A stretch of DNA of 64,000 nt from the NCBI RefSeq assembly GCF_016545825.1, contig NC_052621.1, positions 37,400,687 to 37,464,686 of the forward strand, given 5' to 3'. The DNA is from Eucalyptus grandis (lineage: Eukaryota > Streptophyta > Magnoliopsida > Myrtales > Myrtaceae). The notes under the pieces were generated by a model. The model saw only the letters and a program-made list of their open reading frames with translations. It did no database searches and had not been told where the DNA came from. Both the position numbers and the translations under genes were made by a program. Shown piece by piece: positions 52,641-64,000 of the stretch (its first letter is position 1; the number at the start of each line of letters is the position of its first letter).

Positions 52641-53449
52641 AAAGTGTCACGCCCCGATCCTCGGGCACGCACACATCCTTCTCACTTGGTCGATTTTATA
52701 ATGCGATATCCCAGGGACTAGTATCGCCGACCCTTTCATTTATTAAGCACATGCGGAAGCGATTAAAATCCCCGACAATAAAACGATGGGATAGAAAAGC
52801 GGGCCATATTTTTCATATTGAAATTTATAACCAAACTTTTATACAAATCATAAATCACTTCATAACTATTCACATCAAAAAGGAGATCTCAAATAAGATA
52901 GGATCTCAATCCATCCGGACCCATACTCAAGGCCCCTCTCGGGACTATCTTCTTCTTCCAAAAAATCCTTCTCTTCATATCTCACCTCCGAGTTCTCCTC
53001 CTCGGATTCCTCCTCCTCGGCTCTTGAGGCGGGGTCCTAAAATGGTTTTCCCCAAAACCGGGATGAGACTACGTCTCGCCGAGTTCTACCCCACTAAGCC
53101 CGATTAGTAAACTATTATACTAGAGGCCGCCTAAACACGCACGGGCGGAGAGGACTTACCTTGGCCTCGATCCCACCTGAAGTCAGTACAATTCACAATA
53201 AATAGCCAAGCAATCATATCACCGATCGAAGCATCGATCAAATCGACCTAGTCGATTATATTCCAACAAGACCACTCACGGTCATTTCCATTCAGATCAA
53301 TCAATTCACAACATCAAATCAAAGCAAGGATCAATCGACTTAGTCGATTACATGCCGACGGACCATTCTAGGTCATTGATTCCACACCATATATTCTTTC
53401 ATCGAGTACTCGGTCACGAGCCACATCAATGCTCTCGGGCGTCAACTTC

Positions 53450-54090
53450 GCCAAGGTGACGTATCCACTAGACAACTGTGTGCGTTCTTTAAGGCGCCGT
53501 TTTCGCCAGTAATATCCCAAATCACCGAATCACACATGCCTACAATGATTTTATCAATAGACAATTGCGTGCGTTCTTTAAGGCGCCGTTTTCGCCAGTG
53601 ATATCCTTATCACCGAATCACGCATGCCTATAACCATGTACTCACTAGACAATTGTGTGCGTTCTTTAAGGCGCCGTTTTCGCCCAGGTGAGTTCCATAA
53701 TCACCGAACCACACATGCCTATAACAATGTATTTAATAGACAAGTGTATGCGTTCTTTAAGGCGCCGTTTTCGCCAGTGACACCCTCAGTCACCGAACCA
53801 TACATGCCTATAACAATGTATTTAATAGACAAGTGTATGCGTTCTTTAAGGCGCCGTTTTCGCCAGTGACACCTCGAGTCACCGAACCATACATGCCTAT
53901 AACAATGTGAGTACTAGACCGATACGTGCGTTCTTTAAGGCGCCGTTTTCGCCCGATGATATCCCAATCACCGAACCACGTAGGTCCATAATAATGTATG
54001 TACTAGACCGATACGTGCGTTCTTTAAGGCGCCGTTTTCGCCAGTGATGTCCCAATCACCGAACCACGTAGGTCCATACACCGTGTTTGA
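53450..54090. repeat. Seven-unit 89-bp tandem repeat array
   Basis: TGCGTTCTTTAAGGCGCCG starts units at 53481, 53570, 53658, 53749, 53838, 53927 and 54016 (spacings 89, 88, 91, 89, 89, 89). Each unit also has a TCACCGAA(C/T)CAC-type segment and a CTAGAC/ATAGAC segment, so the whole unit is repeated, not only a core. The core contains the palindrome GGCGCC. Confidence 0.93.
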
Positions 54091-54143
54091 TTGGTTCAAT
54101 CCCAGAGTACTTCTGATTCACTCTCATCATTCTACTCCCTTTA

Positions 54144-54285
54144 CAACTCAACAAAGCACTATAAATGCTTTGAATAAACATACTTGGCCATTCACCAATC
54201 AATACTCAATCCAATAATTAAATTAACTCAACAAAGCATTATAAATGCTGAATAAACATACTTGGCCATTCACCAATCGATAATT
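54144..54285. repeat. Direct repeat of about 85 bp, two copies
   Basis: ACTCAACAAAGCA.TATAAATGCT and CATACTTGGCCATTCACCAA occur twice in the same order, about 85 bp apart. Confidence 0.8.
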
Positions 54286-54359
54286 CAATCTCAATCGATT
54301 CCAATCAATTTAGGGTAAATCCCTAAAATGTCACAATTTATTCAATTCCATACAACGTA

Positions 54360-54720
54360 GAGCTCAAATAAATAAACGGACTGCGCCACGACGATCGGCA
54401 CGAGATTTCAGTCATCGGCCATCAAAATCTTAATTTCCGAAAAATAATTAATTAATAAATATTAGAAATTCAATTTAGTACAAAATAAAGCCCGATTAAA
54501 TAAACGGACTTCACCACGGTCATCAGCATAATTTTCCGATTCCAGGCCATCTCAGTTGAATTTCCGGAAAATAAATAAATAATTAATTAATTTCGAATAT
54601 TAAATAATTAATATTAAAAATCCCATTTAGCTCAAATTAAAGCCCGATTAAATAAACGGACTTCACCACAGTCATCAGCACAATATTCCGGTCCCAGGCC
54701 ATCTCAGTTGAATTTTCGAA
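54360..54720. repeat. Three degenerate repeats with AATAAACGGACT core
   Basis: AAATAAACGGACT followed by a C(A/G)CCAC-type phrase, CAT(C/A)AGCA and a GGCCATCTCAGTTGAATTT-type stretch recurs three times, at about 54370, 54497 and 54650. The last two copies are the closest. Confidence 0.75.
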
Positions 54721-55990
54721 AAATAAATAATTATTTAATTTAATTCCGAAAATTAATATTTAAATACAAAAAAAATCCACTTAGGCCCGAAAAGCCTAAT
54801 TGGAGCCCCCTAAGGGTAGGGAAAAATCCCGAAGCACTTCCAATAATTAGTAGACCACGTCTACTTGCTAATTACACAATCAATTTATTTAAATCGCATC
54901 ACAATTGACTAATAATTGCTAATTTATTCTAATCTAACAACCTAAACATAATTAATTAAATCTAAACCAACCTTAAGCATAATTAGCCAACTAATCCAAG
55001 ATTAGTGAGATTACTCACCAAATCGCGCACAAATCGGATCAATCCGACGGCGGCGACGCGAGGAACGAAACTTCCCAAAGCGATTCACGGATCCGGGGCC
55101 CGGAAACGGCCCAAAAGCGGGCCTAAAGCCGCTGGAAACCCATTTCGTGGGTTTCTGCCTTTGGCTGGTCGGAGCAGATCCGGCGGCCAAAACGGCGAGG
55201 GAAGGCCGGCGGAAGGCGAGGGGGTCGCGGGGGAGGTCCGGCGAGGCTAGGCGGTGGCCGGAGGTGGCCGGACGGTGGCTGGTCGGTGCGGAACAGGGGC
55301 GAACAGCAGCTGGGTTGGCTGGATCGCGCGGAGGGAGGAGCGGCAGCGAGCGACGGACGGCGGGACGGCGACGGGCGCACGGGCGCGGGCGGCGGTGCGG
55401 CGGCGGGACGAGCGGCGAGCGGTTCTCGGCGAGCTGCGATCTCCGAGCTCCTGGTTCGCATGCGAAGAAAAGAAGGAGAAGAAAAGCTGGTTCTGTCGTG
55501 AGGGGAAGAAAGAAGAGAGAGGAGAGAGAAGAGAAGATAAGCTTGGACTAGTCAAAGGGAAGAGAGAGAAAAGGTGGGCGGTGGGGGCAATTCGCACGAG
55601 GGGGAGGGAGAGGAGAGAGAGAGAAAAGAGAGAAAAAGGGAGAGAGAAAAAGAAATAAATAATATCATTATTTCACTTTTCCTTTTCTCTTTCCCTTTCC
55701 CTTTCTATTTTCTTTTGGTCTTCAATTTTTCTTCCGATAATTTCTTTCTTGAAATTTCGGACTCGTCAATAAATTGATAGACGATGAGACGGTCCCAAAA
55801 TGAATTTTTTCGAATATTCGATTTTTTAAATTTCATGGTATAAAATTAAACGCGATTTTAGTCAATCCAACCAATTGAGTTTTTGGGGATTTTACCGCTT
55901 TGTAGGTTAGTTAACTCGTGAGTGATCGGCTCGGAGAAAAAGGGCCATTTGACGACATGCCCATTTCATTTTTATCGAAACAAGGTCGTC

Positions 55991-58900
55991 GGGATGTCAT
56001 TCCAAAATTTATGATTTTTCATGTCACAAAAAAAAGGAATAAATTTGTTACTTTAAATAAAGTTTTGAATTTTTTTAGTGATTTTTTTCCTTTCTTTTTA
56101 TAAAATATCCAATCGATTCCTTCCTTTGTTCGATTGCTTTTCTTTTCGTCGTCGGTCATTCCATTGAAAAATCAAAGGAAAATGCAGACATGACCGTTGA
56201 AGTGCCATGCTGTCACAGCCCTCGGCTGAAACCTTCACAAAAGTATTTTTCCTCGTCGCGACATGCGGTGCAAGGTCGAGCACGGGATCACCAGGTTTGC
56301 AGCTGCACGCCACCGAGCTCGCATTTTGTCAAGGTACGGATCTTTCTTTTTCTCTCTCTGGTTTTTTTTTTTTTTTTTTTTTTTTCGATTTGAAGTTTTT
56401 TTGTTCTTTATCGGACATGGACAATTTATCTAATCACAATTATTGGGGCACCAACTTGGTACTCCCACTCCGGCATTTTCTTCCGTATATTCGATCGAAT
56501 ATCTAACACGATAAGAATCACATAACTTATTAAAGAAGAATTCAACAAATGAGGAAGTTTTGAACTTTTAATGGGATTATTTGCAAAAATTTTACTTTCG
56601 CTTTTTAGCTTTATGCTTAAGCTAAGTTTTGCAATGTACCTATTTTGACTTTTTGTTAGCACAGACCGTCATGACATACAAATGTGGCCACGTAGATTTT
56701 AATACTACAAATTTTGATGGGAAAGTAAAATATTATTTTTACTCAATTCAACCCAAATATTTATCTATGAGGTATGGCGGCAACACGATCGACCATTAAA
56801 GAGTGAAATTGGCACACCATCAATGAGTGAAAGAGCATTTCTTTTCTTGCTGCTATGGGGAGTGAAACGGGAGTTTAAGTTTAATCTTATAAGCATCACA
56901 ACCAACTAGTTCGTCTAGACTCAACTTGAGCCACAAGGGCCAAACACATCTTTGGCATAGGCTTAGTAGGAGCATAAATTTATAGTTCCACCTAGGAGTG
57001 ATCAATTCTTGATCCAATCTAGTTCCACCTAGTCTTCATTTTTGGGATCAAGGATCGGAAACCAGGATTAGGAATCGAATCGGATTAGGAATCAAATCAA
57101 ATAAATATTAAAAAATTTAAAAATTAAGGAGTTATTACTATTTTAGGGTTTATTGCTTTTAAAAAAAAAATTAAAAGTATATATTTTTGAAAAAGAGTTA
57201 GTCGATCTGATTCGCTCCCCCCCGAATTAGAATCAAATTGAAAATTACTAGATCCATTTTTATGGAACTAAGAATTGGACCAACGCCTCTAAAAACCAGA
57301 CTACATCGACCAATCGGGTGCGATCTAGGTGGTTCCTAGTCCGATTGGTTTGATATACTCACCCTCATGAACCAATCCCAACTTATTAGGATTGATTGAA
57401 GTTTGACTAACACGGAAAAGTGTTGCGTGTGTTTTTTTCGCAATGAGTGGCTCTAAGCTACAATTTGGGCCAAATGTGACGATCCAATTGTGTTGGTTGG
57501 GTGAGATAAAATGTGAAATAAAAAAATCTATAGATGATTCGAATGCTCATATATATCTTAAGTCTCGATGATGAAATAATCGGGTTAGATGATATGAAAT
57601 ATAAGATAGAAAAATCTTTAAACAATTCGAATGCTCATATTCATCTTAACTTTCAATGATGAAATGATGGATCTTATGCGGATTCTATCGATGTAATCGT
57701 TGGGAGGCATCCACCACTTGCGTGACACGCGGAAATGGTTTAAAGCTGGAAGTTCGAGTTTGAGCGGGAGCCAATCCAAAGGTTGGAAGGGTGGGGAGGA
57801 CCACCGGACCAACCTTGAGAGGCGAGTCCCGGGGGGGCCCCGCCGGCACCACCTTCTATGCAATTGCTTGCAGGTGCACCATCCTCTGTCCCCGTTCCTT
57901 CAAGGCGAAGCAGACAAATTGCAGCCATTCACTAACTTCCAAAACACAAGTTGCGCTAACCCTACCCCCGGCCACGTCACCTCCGAACATACTGCAGCCT
58001 CAAATTACGTCAAAAAAATAAAAAAAATTTACGTTGTCAATCACGCTCGACAATCGCATCTGATGTGAAGAAAACGGTACGATTGAGAGATGGAAATTCC
58101 TATTAATTTGATAACCTAACAAACCTATTGACAACCTACAAATCATTTCTCGCGATCAAATTATAATTTTGAAAGTGACAATTGATGCATCTATAGCCAT
58201 CACACACAATGCATTAGATGATTGGATTCATTGATTGTAAATCAATTGCGAATGTAATTTTTATTGTACGAGTAAGGGATATTTATAAAAATGATTTATG
58301 AATTTATGCTTATCGTGTATAATCATCCATAAATTGTAACTTTCCTACCATGGTTATTAGACTTTAGTTCAACGTGCAATAGCATTCTCAATTTTTAGTT
58401 TGTTCAATGCAAATTTTGAATTCTAACTTAATGTGCAATAGTATTTGAACTTTTAATTGTTTGATACAGTCTCTAAATTTTTAATAATGGATCATCCAGC
58501 CCATGAACTATAATGCAAATATTTAGTATTGTTCTTAAACTTGAATTAATGGAAGGATAATATTGAATATTTTATTTAATCTATGGACTAAATCAAATAT
58601 GTATTAAAATTTCAGAGACCGTAATAAATAAATCAAAAATTCATACAAGATATTGTGCATTAAGTCATAGTTTATGAATCACGTTAAATAAATTAAAAGT
58701 ATTAAAGATGAAATCAAAATTCAAGAATTGATTGTGTTATTTTCCCAAAATCATACCAGACCCACAAAAGAAGGGCTAATCTCTTGCAAATGGAAAAATC
58801 ACCAAGGGCAGGAAAAAGAATCTCCCAGCAAATGAAAAAGACGAAGAGGCTTGGCGGGTTATCCAATTGCGGTCGGGAATGGGATGCTCAGCACGCCATT

Positions 58901-59600
58901 CGACATTAGTGATGTCAGATGGACTCACGAGGCGTCCCCGAAAAATCCCTCTCATGACATGGACATGGAGGCATCAATACTCTATTATTAAAACATGCTC
59001 CATACCGCGCTCAAGATTCAACTCATCAACGCATTTTTCGTGACTCGAGCTTGAAAAATCCCTCTTGATAAATGGAAAATTAACCCCATAGAAGAATTCA
59101 GAAAATTAATCAGAGTCGCATTACTCCAAATAAATAAATTCGAGTTCTCCATTGTAGATTTTTTAAGCAATTCAGAATTAAGATAAGTACGTCGACGAGA
59201 AGACAGCAATTCAAGCACATATCATCCCTTATGGCAGAGAAATTATACTTGGTATTTCCATTTGTGCCGGATATGTATCCTCATCGATCGCATGGAATTC
59301 GCGGAAAGTAGCACCGCAGTTTAGACAAAGTACGTTGGACTAAAGGAACGAGCATTTAATTTAAAGCGAAAGATGTCGGGTGGAGGTCTTCCACACGGGA
59401 AAGCGAGAAATCCCCTTCCGACATTGATGCGTCAAATATACGCCGTGAGATTATCGCCACCCTCGCCTCCACCGTCCGATCATCCTACTCGCGAGCGACT
59501 CCCCAACCTCTCGCGAATCCGACGGACGGACGGCATCGAAAGGCCTAGATCGTCACTCTAAGTCGAGACGCAGATTACTACAACCCTCCCAATTCATGGA
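55991..59600. other. Intergenic DNA upstream of the H+-PPase gene
   Basis: AT-rich sequence with no supported gene. A poly-T run lies at about 56360-56385. A direct repeat sharing ATTCGAATGCTCATAT occurs near 57538 and 57618. A segment around 56990-57345 shows inverted CCACCTAG/CTAGGTGG phrases and may be a decayed transposon. Confidence 0.45.
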
Positions 59601-59619
59601 ACTCTCACACCATTTCCCA

Positions 59620-59745
59620 TATAAACCGAGCACACTCCCCGTTTCACTCCTCTCTCTGCATCTCTCTCTGTCTCTGTCTCTCTCTCTCTCTGATAGGCGT
59701 CGAGTCCAGAGATTCCGGCGACCGTAGCCTAGGGTTCCGGCGAGA
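59620..59745 (+). promoter_or_regulatory. Putative TATA box and CT-rich leader of the H+-PPase gene
   Basis: TATAAA at 59620-59625 is 121 bp upstream of the start codon. Between them lies a CT-repeat leader (about 59648-59692), a common feature of highly expressed plant genes. Inferred from position only. Confidence 0.55.
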
Positions 59746-62700
59746 ATGGCGTTGCTCTCACCTCTCGCGACGGAGATCGCGATCCCGGCCTGCGCCTTGG
59801 TCGGGATCGTGTTCTCCCTGGTGCAGTGGCTCCTCGTGTCGCGCGTGAAGCTCACCCCGGAGCCCCGCGCCCCGTCGTCCTCGTCCCCCGGCAGCAACAA
59901 CAACAAGAACGGCTACGGCGAGTACCTCATCGAGGAGGAGGACGGCGTCAACGACCACAGCGTCGTGGCCAAGTGTGCCGAGATACAGAGCGCCATCTCC
60001 GAAGGTGACTTTATGCAGATCCTATAGCTTCGCGACTTGTCCCCCCTTGTTGGAATTTTTCCGTTTTGGTGTGCTCTTGTTTTATAGCCTCAACTTCTTA
60101 AATTTTTCCTTGTTTTTAAAGATCTTCCGAGTAAAGGTCGCAGCCCTTAATTCACGTTCGCTGTCCGAGAATGAAGTAGATTTGATTTTCTGGGCTTGCG
60201 AGTCTCTCTTTTTCAGTCTTTTTTTTTTTTTTTTTTTTCTCTTTGCTGGGGTTGGAGAGGTTAGGATTTAACACCCCTTCTCGACATGTCTTTCTCAAAC
60301 TGTTCATGAACAGAATTTTTAATTTTTTTTTTTTTGAGGTCAATCTCGCATCTCGTCGAGCAAAAGCAACAAATTTGAAGTCTTGTAATCAGACGAGAAC
60401 CGAGCAAAATTACGAGCTTTTGCTGCTCGGGACGTGAGTAAATCTTTAGGGTTTGCAACAGCCGCTAGAGCTTGGAGTAACGCATCTGAGCAGAGTAGCA
60501 TTATTATGATATTTACTCGTGCAGATCTCTGCTTCGGTAATTTAATAATTTTGTTAGGGAATGGTGGGTTGAATAATGTTGTTGTCTTCTTTGGGGTTTT
60601 CCCTTGGGAGGAGTGCTCAACCGGTGGAGCTCTTATCCTTTCGGGTTTCTGCCATCTGGAGGAGTTGTAATTATTTTCGTCTTCATGCACATAAAGTTCG
60701 CGGTTCCTCTGGATTTAGCAAAACGCACGTGCGGTGCACGTGGACCTTGTGACGGTCGGTTTGGGCCGTGGGCCCCCTTCTGGGGTTGTCGTCTCTTTTG
60801 CTCACCCACTTGCTGCGGGCTCCCATGGGACTGGGAGGCAAGCTCTTTATTTTAAGGCATGGCAGGACAAACGATGTATATAATATAAGCTGCTTCAAAA
60901 GTATATTTGATTAATGTTTTGGAATATGCTCTGAATCATTGCATTTTGGAAGATGAATTTGGTTTTATTAGGCCAAGAACTGGTTGAGTAAGTCATGCTC
61001 AGTGTCGCGTTTTGGATATGCATGCATACACAAAAATTGTTCTCGGTCAATTTGATTCGAGTTATCTATGTGTTAAATTAAGTTCAATTTTTTTTTCTTC
61101 CATCCGTTTTGTGTTAGTTATAGAAGCATGGTATATGATGCTAATGACTCCACGTTGAGTCAATTAAAAGTAGGTTCCTAATTATTTTCGTATGTAATTG
61201 GCTTCAGTAGAAGCATTGTCGTATTAAAAGGTGATATGCTGAGGATGTACAACCTTCTATTCAAAAGTATTTGTTGAATTTGTCAGTGAATGTGTTTCAA
61301 GTGGTCCAGAATACTTATCATCTTTGGAGATTGTCATTTTTTTATTTTTTATTTTGTCGTACTTGTGAGGAAACACTAATTCTGTGGGCTTAGTTGAGAA
61401 TGTATAGGCAATGAACAGTTCTTATATATCTCTAAGGTTTTCTTTTATGTTACATTCTTGCTTCTTCTAACTAATGTCCTTATAGGTGACTCTGTTCATA
61501 CCCATTTCTTTTCATTCTGATTTAAAAAATCTTTCAAAGTCGAGCATTACCAGTTCTCATGTGATATTAATTTTATTTTCGTATTATTTTTTCCGATCAT
61601 TTCCCCTGTCAGTTCTAAATTTAGTTCTCTTGATTTTCCATACTCTCGGTTTTATCTTCAGGTCTAACCTTCTGTTTGCTATTTTAGGTGATAATCTGTT
61701 TCTAGTTTCTTCGTTTGTTTCTAATGCTTTAAGTTAAAGTAGTGTTAAGATGTGTTTACAATAATATTCTGGGTCTGGGATGATGTAGTTTATATTTGGT
61801 TCTTTTTATTCAATTAATAGCAGAACTGTGTGCTTTTGTCATTCCTTTTTCCATCTTCTCTGACTAATTGTGTTTTTGTCACTCTTCGACTGTCCAGCCT
61901 GCCAAAGGTGAATTGTAACAGAAACCATATCATCTTTTAAGTTACTCTTTTGGAGGCACTATAGGTTAGGCTTTTTTAATTCTTGGAACTAGGCTGAACA
62001 AAACTAGGCAACGGAATGAGTACCTGGATTTAACTAAATTATACCTTATTTTGTCACGCATAATGTAGAATGTCAAGATTCACATTTGTTGCTATTTGTT
62101 TAATAGAGATCCTAAATTGTTGTTTATGATTGCAACAGGTGCGACATCTTTTCTGTTCACGGAGTACCAGTATGTTGGAGTTTTCATGGTTGCTTTTGCG
62201 GTTCTAATCTTCCTCTTCCTTGGCTCTGTTGAGAGCTTCAGCACCCAAAGCCAGCCTTGCACGTATGACCCTTCAAAATTGTGCAAGCCTGCACTTGCCA
62301 CTGCTGTTTTCAGTACAGTTTCATTCCTGCTTGGTGGTTTCACCTCGGTTGTCTCTGGTTTCCTTGGCATGAAAATTGCTACCTATGCCAATGCAAGGAC
62401 TACCTTGGAAGCGAGAAAAGGCGTTGGAAAAGCTTTCATTACTGCTTTCAGATCTGGTGCAGTTATGGGATTTCTTCTTGCTGCTAATGGTCTTCTTGTG
62501 CTCTATATTGCAATCAATCTGTTCAAGTTGTACTATGGCGATGACTGGGAAGGTCTTTTTGAGGCCATTACCGGTTATGGTCTCGGTGGTTCTTCCATGG
62601 CTCTCTTTGGAAGAGTCGGTGGTGGAATTTATACCAAGGCCGCTGATGTTGGTGCTGATCTGGTTGGAAAGGTTGAGAGAAATATCCCAGAAGATGATCC

Positions 62701-64000
62701 AAGAAACCCAGCGGTATGTCCTTTCGTACTGTGGCTCCATCTCCTAAGTATATCATTCACTTTTAATCATAATTGGGGTTGACCTTCATCATTCAGGTGA
62801 TTGCTGATAATGTTGGTGATAATGTTGGGGATATTGCCGGTATGGGGTCTGATCTTTTTGGCTCTTATGCTGAATCATCCTGCGCAGCCCTTGTTGTTGC
62901 TTCCATCTCTTCTTTCGGAATCGATCACGACTTCACTGCCATGTGTTATCCCCTGCTGATCAGCTCTATGGGTATCCTTGTATGCTTGATTACAACTCTC
63001 TTTGCAACTGACTTCTTTGAAATCAAGGTAGTGGAGGAAATTGAGCCTGCATTGAAGAAGCAACTTATTATTTCCACAATTCTAATGACTGTCGGAATAG
63101 CTATTGTTAGCTGGATTGCTCTGCCCTCATCATTCACAATTTACAACTTTGGGTCGCAGAAAGTTGTGAAGAATTGGTAAATTCTTAAGTGATATCTTAT
63201 CTCTTTCTGATCATAAATGCTGCTTTCTTCTAATACATTATATCAGTACATTGAGCATATGTAGTCACTAATTATGGTTATGATCTTGCAGGCAGCTGTT
63301 CTTGTGTGTTGGTGTTGGTCTTTGGGCTGGGCTAATTATTGGGTTTGTCACTGAATATTATACCAGTAATGCCTACAGGTACTAAAATTGCTAAAGTTAA
63401 TGAATAATATAAGTCTTTACGACTGTTGATGATGATGTGCTGACCATGTGGTGATCATTATCTCTGCAGCCCCGTCCAAGATGTTGCTGATTCCTGCAGA
63501 ACTGGTGCTGCGACTAATGTTATTTTTGGCCTCGCCTTGGGATATAAATCTGTCATTATCCCAATTTTTGCCATTGCCATTAGCATTTTTGTGAGTTTCA
63601 GTTTTGCTGCCATGTATGGAATTGCTGTGGCTGCCCTTGGAATGTTAAGTACCATTGCCACTGGATTGGCCATAGATGCTTATGGTCCCATCAGCGATAA
63701 TGCTGGAGGTATTGCTGAGATGGCTGGCATGAGTCACAGAATTCGTGAGAGAACTGATGCCCTTGACGCTGCTGGCAATACTACTGCTGCCATTGGAAAG
63801 GTACAGGCGATCCTTCCATGTGAATATAGTAACAGACCCTGTCCTGTTGTTCTTTTAGTGGCTTGTCGTGATAAAATCTGTAATGTAGCAGAGGAAAGGT
63901 TGTCTCTGTATAGGAATTTTTTTGTGAAACCATGTTCATATCATCCAGAGTTGTGCACATTGCCCAGTTATGTTTTTTTATCACCATAACTGACTATATA
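59746..64000 (+). CDS. AVP1: Type I vacuolar H+-pumping pyrophosphatase, 3' end outside window
   Basis: Exons seen: 59746-60004, 62139-62713, 62797-63176, 63292-63378, 63470-63800. They encode the first 544 or so of an expected ~765 residues; intron 5 is running when the window ends. Hydrolyses pyrophosphate to pump protons into the vacuole (tonoplast). Visible features: an N-terminal membrane segment ([20 protein letters not shown]), an acidic hydrophilic loop, the substrate-binding motif [11 protein letters not shown] (about 256-266), then the Asp-rich [20 protein letters not shown] (about 282-301), several further membrane helices, and GNTTAAIGK in exon 5. Ala at this last site marks the potassium-dependent type I class; type II enzymes have Lys. 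Intron 1 is about 2.1 kb with a poly-T tract. The symbol follows Arabidopsis; species copy number is unknown. Confidence 0.95.

Larger units (their letters stand above)
52648..55990. mobile_element. Repeat-rich transposon-like segment of uncertain class
   Basis: Begins around TGTCACGCCCCGATCCTCGG. It may end near GGTCGTCGGGATGTCA, whose reverse complement TGACATCCCGACGACC gives a loosely similar terminus. Inside are the 89-bp tandem array, an ~85-bp direct repeat (54144-54285), a CGGACT-bearing repeat set (54360-54720) and a very GC-rich stretch (55020-55450). No gag, pol or transposase is recognisable. Limits and class are guesses. Confidence 0.45.

Noticed and set aside
52385..53107. A 240-codon plus-strand frame
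   Set aside because: Starts in a poly-T stretch read as Phe-rich residues and runs into a transposon-like segment. No family resemblance.
53450..54090. CRISPR-like look of evenly spaced repeats
   Set aside because: The intervening sequences are themselves conserved between units and the genome is a plant's, so this is an ordinary tandem repeat.
55005..55660. Several 80-130 codon frames on both strands
   Set aside because: Arg/Gly/Ala-rich translations of a GC-rich transposon segment, open in many frames at once, without motifs.

Overview
This is nuclear DNA of a dicot plant. It has multi-exon genes with GT-AG introns, a chloroplast J-protein, two FAR1-related (FRS) transcription factors, a plant-length glycerol kinase, a vacuolar proton-pumping pyrophosphatase, and long AT-rich stretches of transposon debris. 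The gene set fits a rosid. The style of the repeats suggests a woody rosid such as Myrtaceae, but that is only an impression.

Layout. 1-4333: repeat-bearing intergenic DNA with a foldback element. 4334-11949 (+): 11-exon plastid DnaJ, 493 aa, DJA7-like. 11950-17461: 3' flank of the DnaJ gene, transposon debris, a relic of an FRS8 leader intron, an ankyrin pseudo-exon and a relic of neprosin 3' flank. 17462-34573: a direct tandem segmental duplication. Each unit carries a neprosin-type peptidase gene (7 exons, 400 aa), a chimeric fragment of the DnaJ locus and an FRS8 gene. Unit A's FRS8 is a pseudogene cut off at the duplication junction; unit B's FRS8 is intact (667 aa). 35700-36668 (+): HUS1 (9-1-1 checkpoint clamp). 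37229-39232 (-): FRS6 (667 aa). 41203-44875 (+): plastid-type alpha/beta hydrolase, 11 exons, 383 aa. 46071-48538 (-): glycerol kinase GLI1/NHO1, 4 exons, 522 aa. 48539-59745: about 11 kb with no convincing gene, holding a Harbinger-like element, a 42-bp minisatellite, and a repeat-rich element with seven 89-bp tandem units. 59746-end (+): type I vacuolar H+-PPase, truncated by the window after five exons.

The genes do not form a pathway; they are a conserved neighbourhood. From memory, the Arabidopsis relatives fall in two chromosome 1 neighbourhoods: FRS8 with the DnaJ gene, and the hydrolase, FRS6 and HUS1 side by side. This window has both sets in one run and so may keep an older order. 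The most informative structures are the tandem duplication with a 5-bp microhomology junction, two transposon insertions in unit A whose empty sites survive in unit B, the truncated DnaJ relics in both units, and neprosin copies that differ far more in exons 4-7 than in their introns. I found no CRISPR array, rRNA, convincing tRNA or novel multi-gene system.
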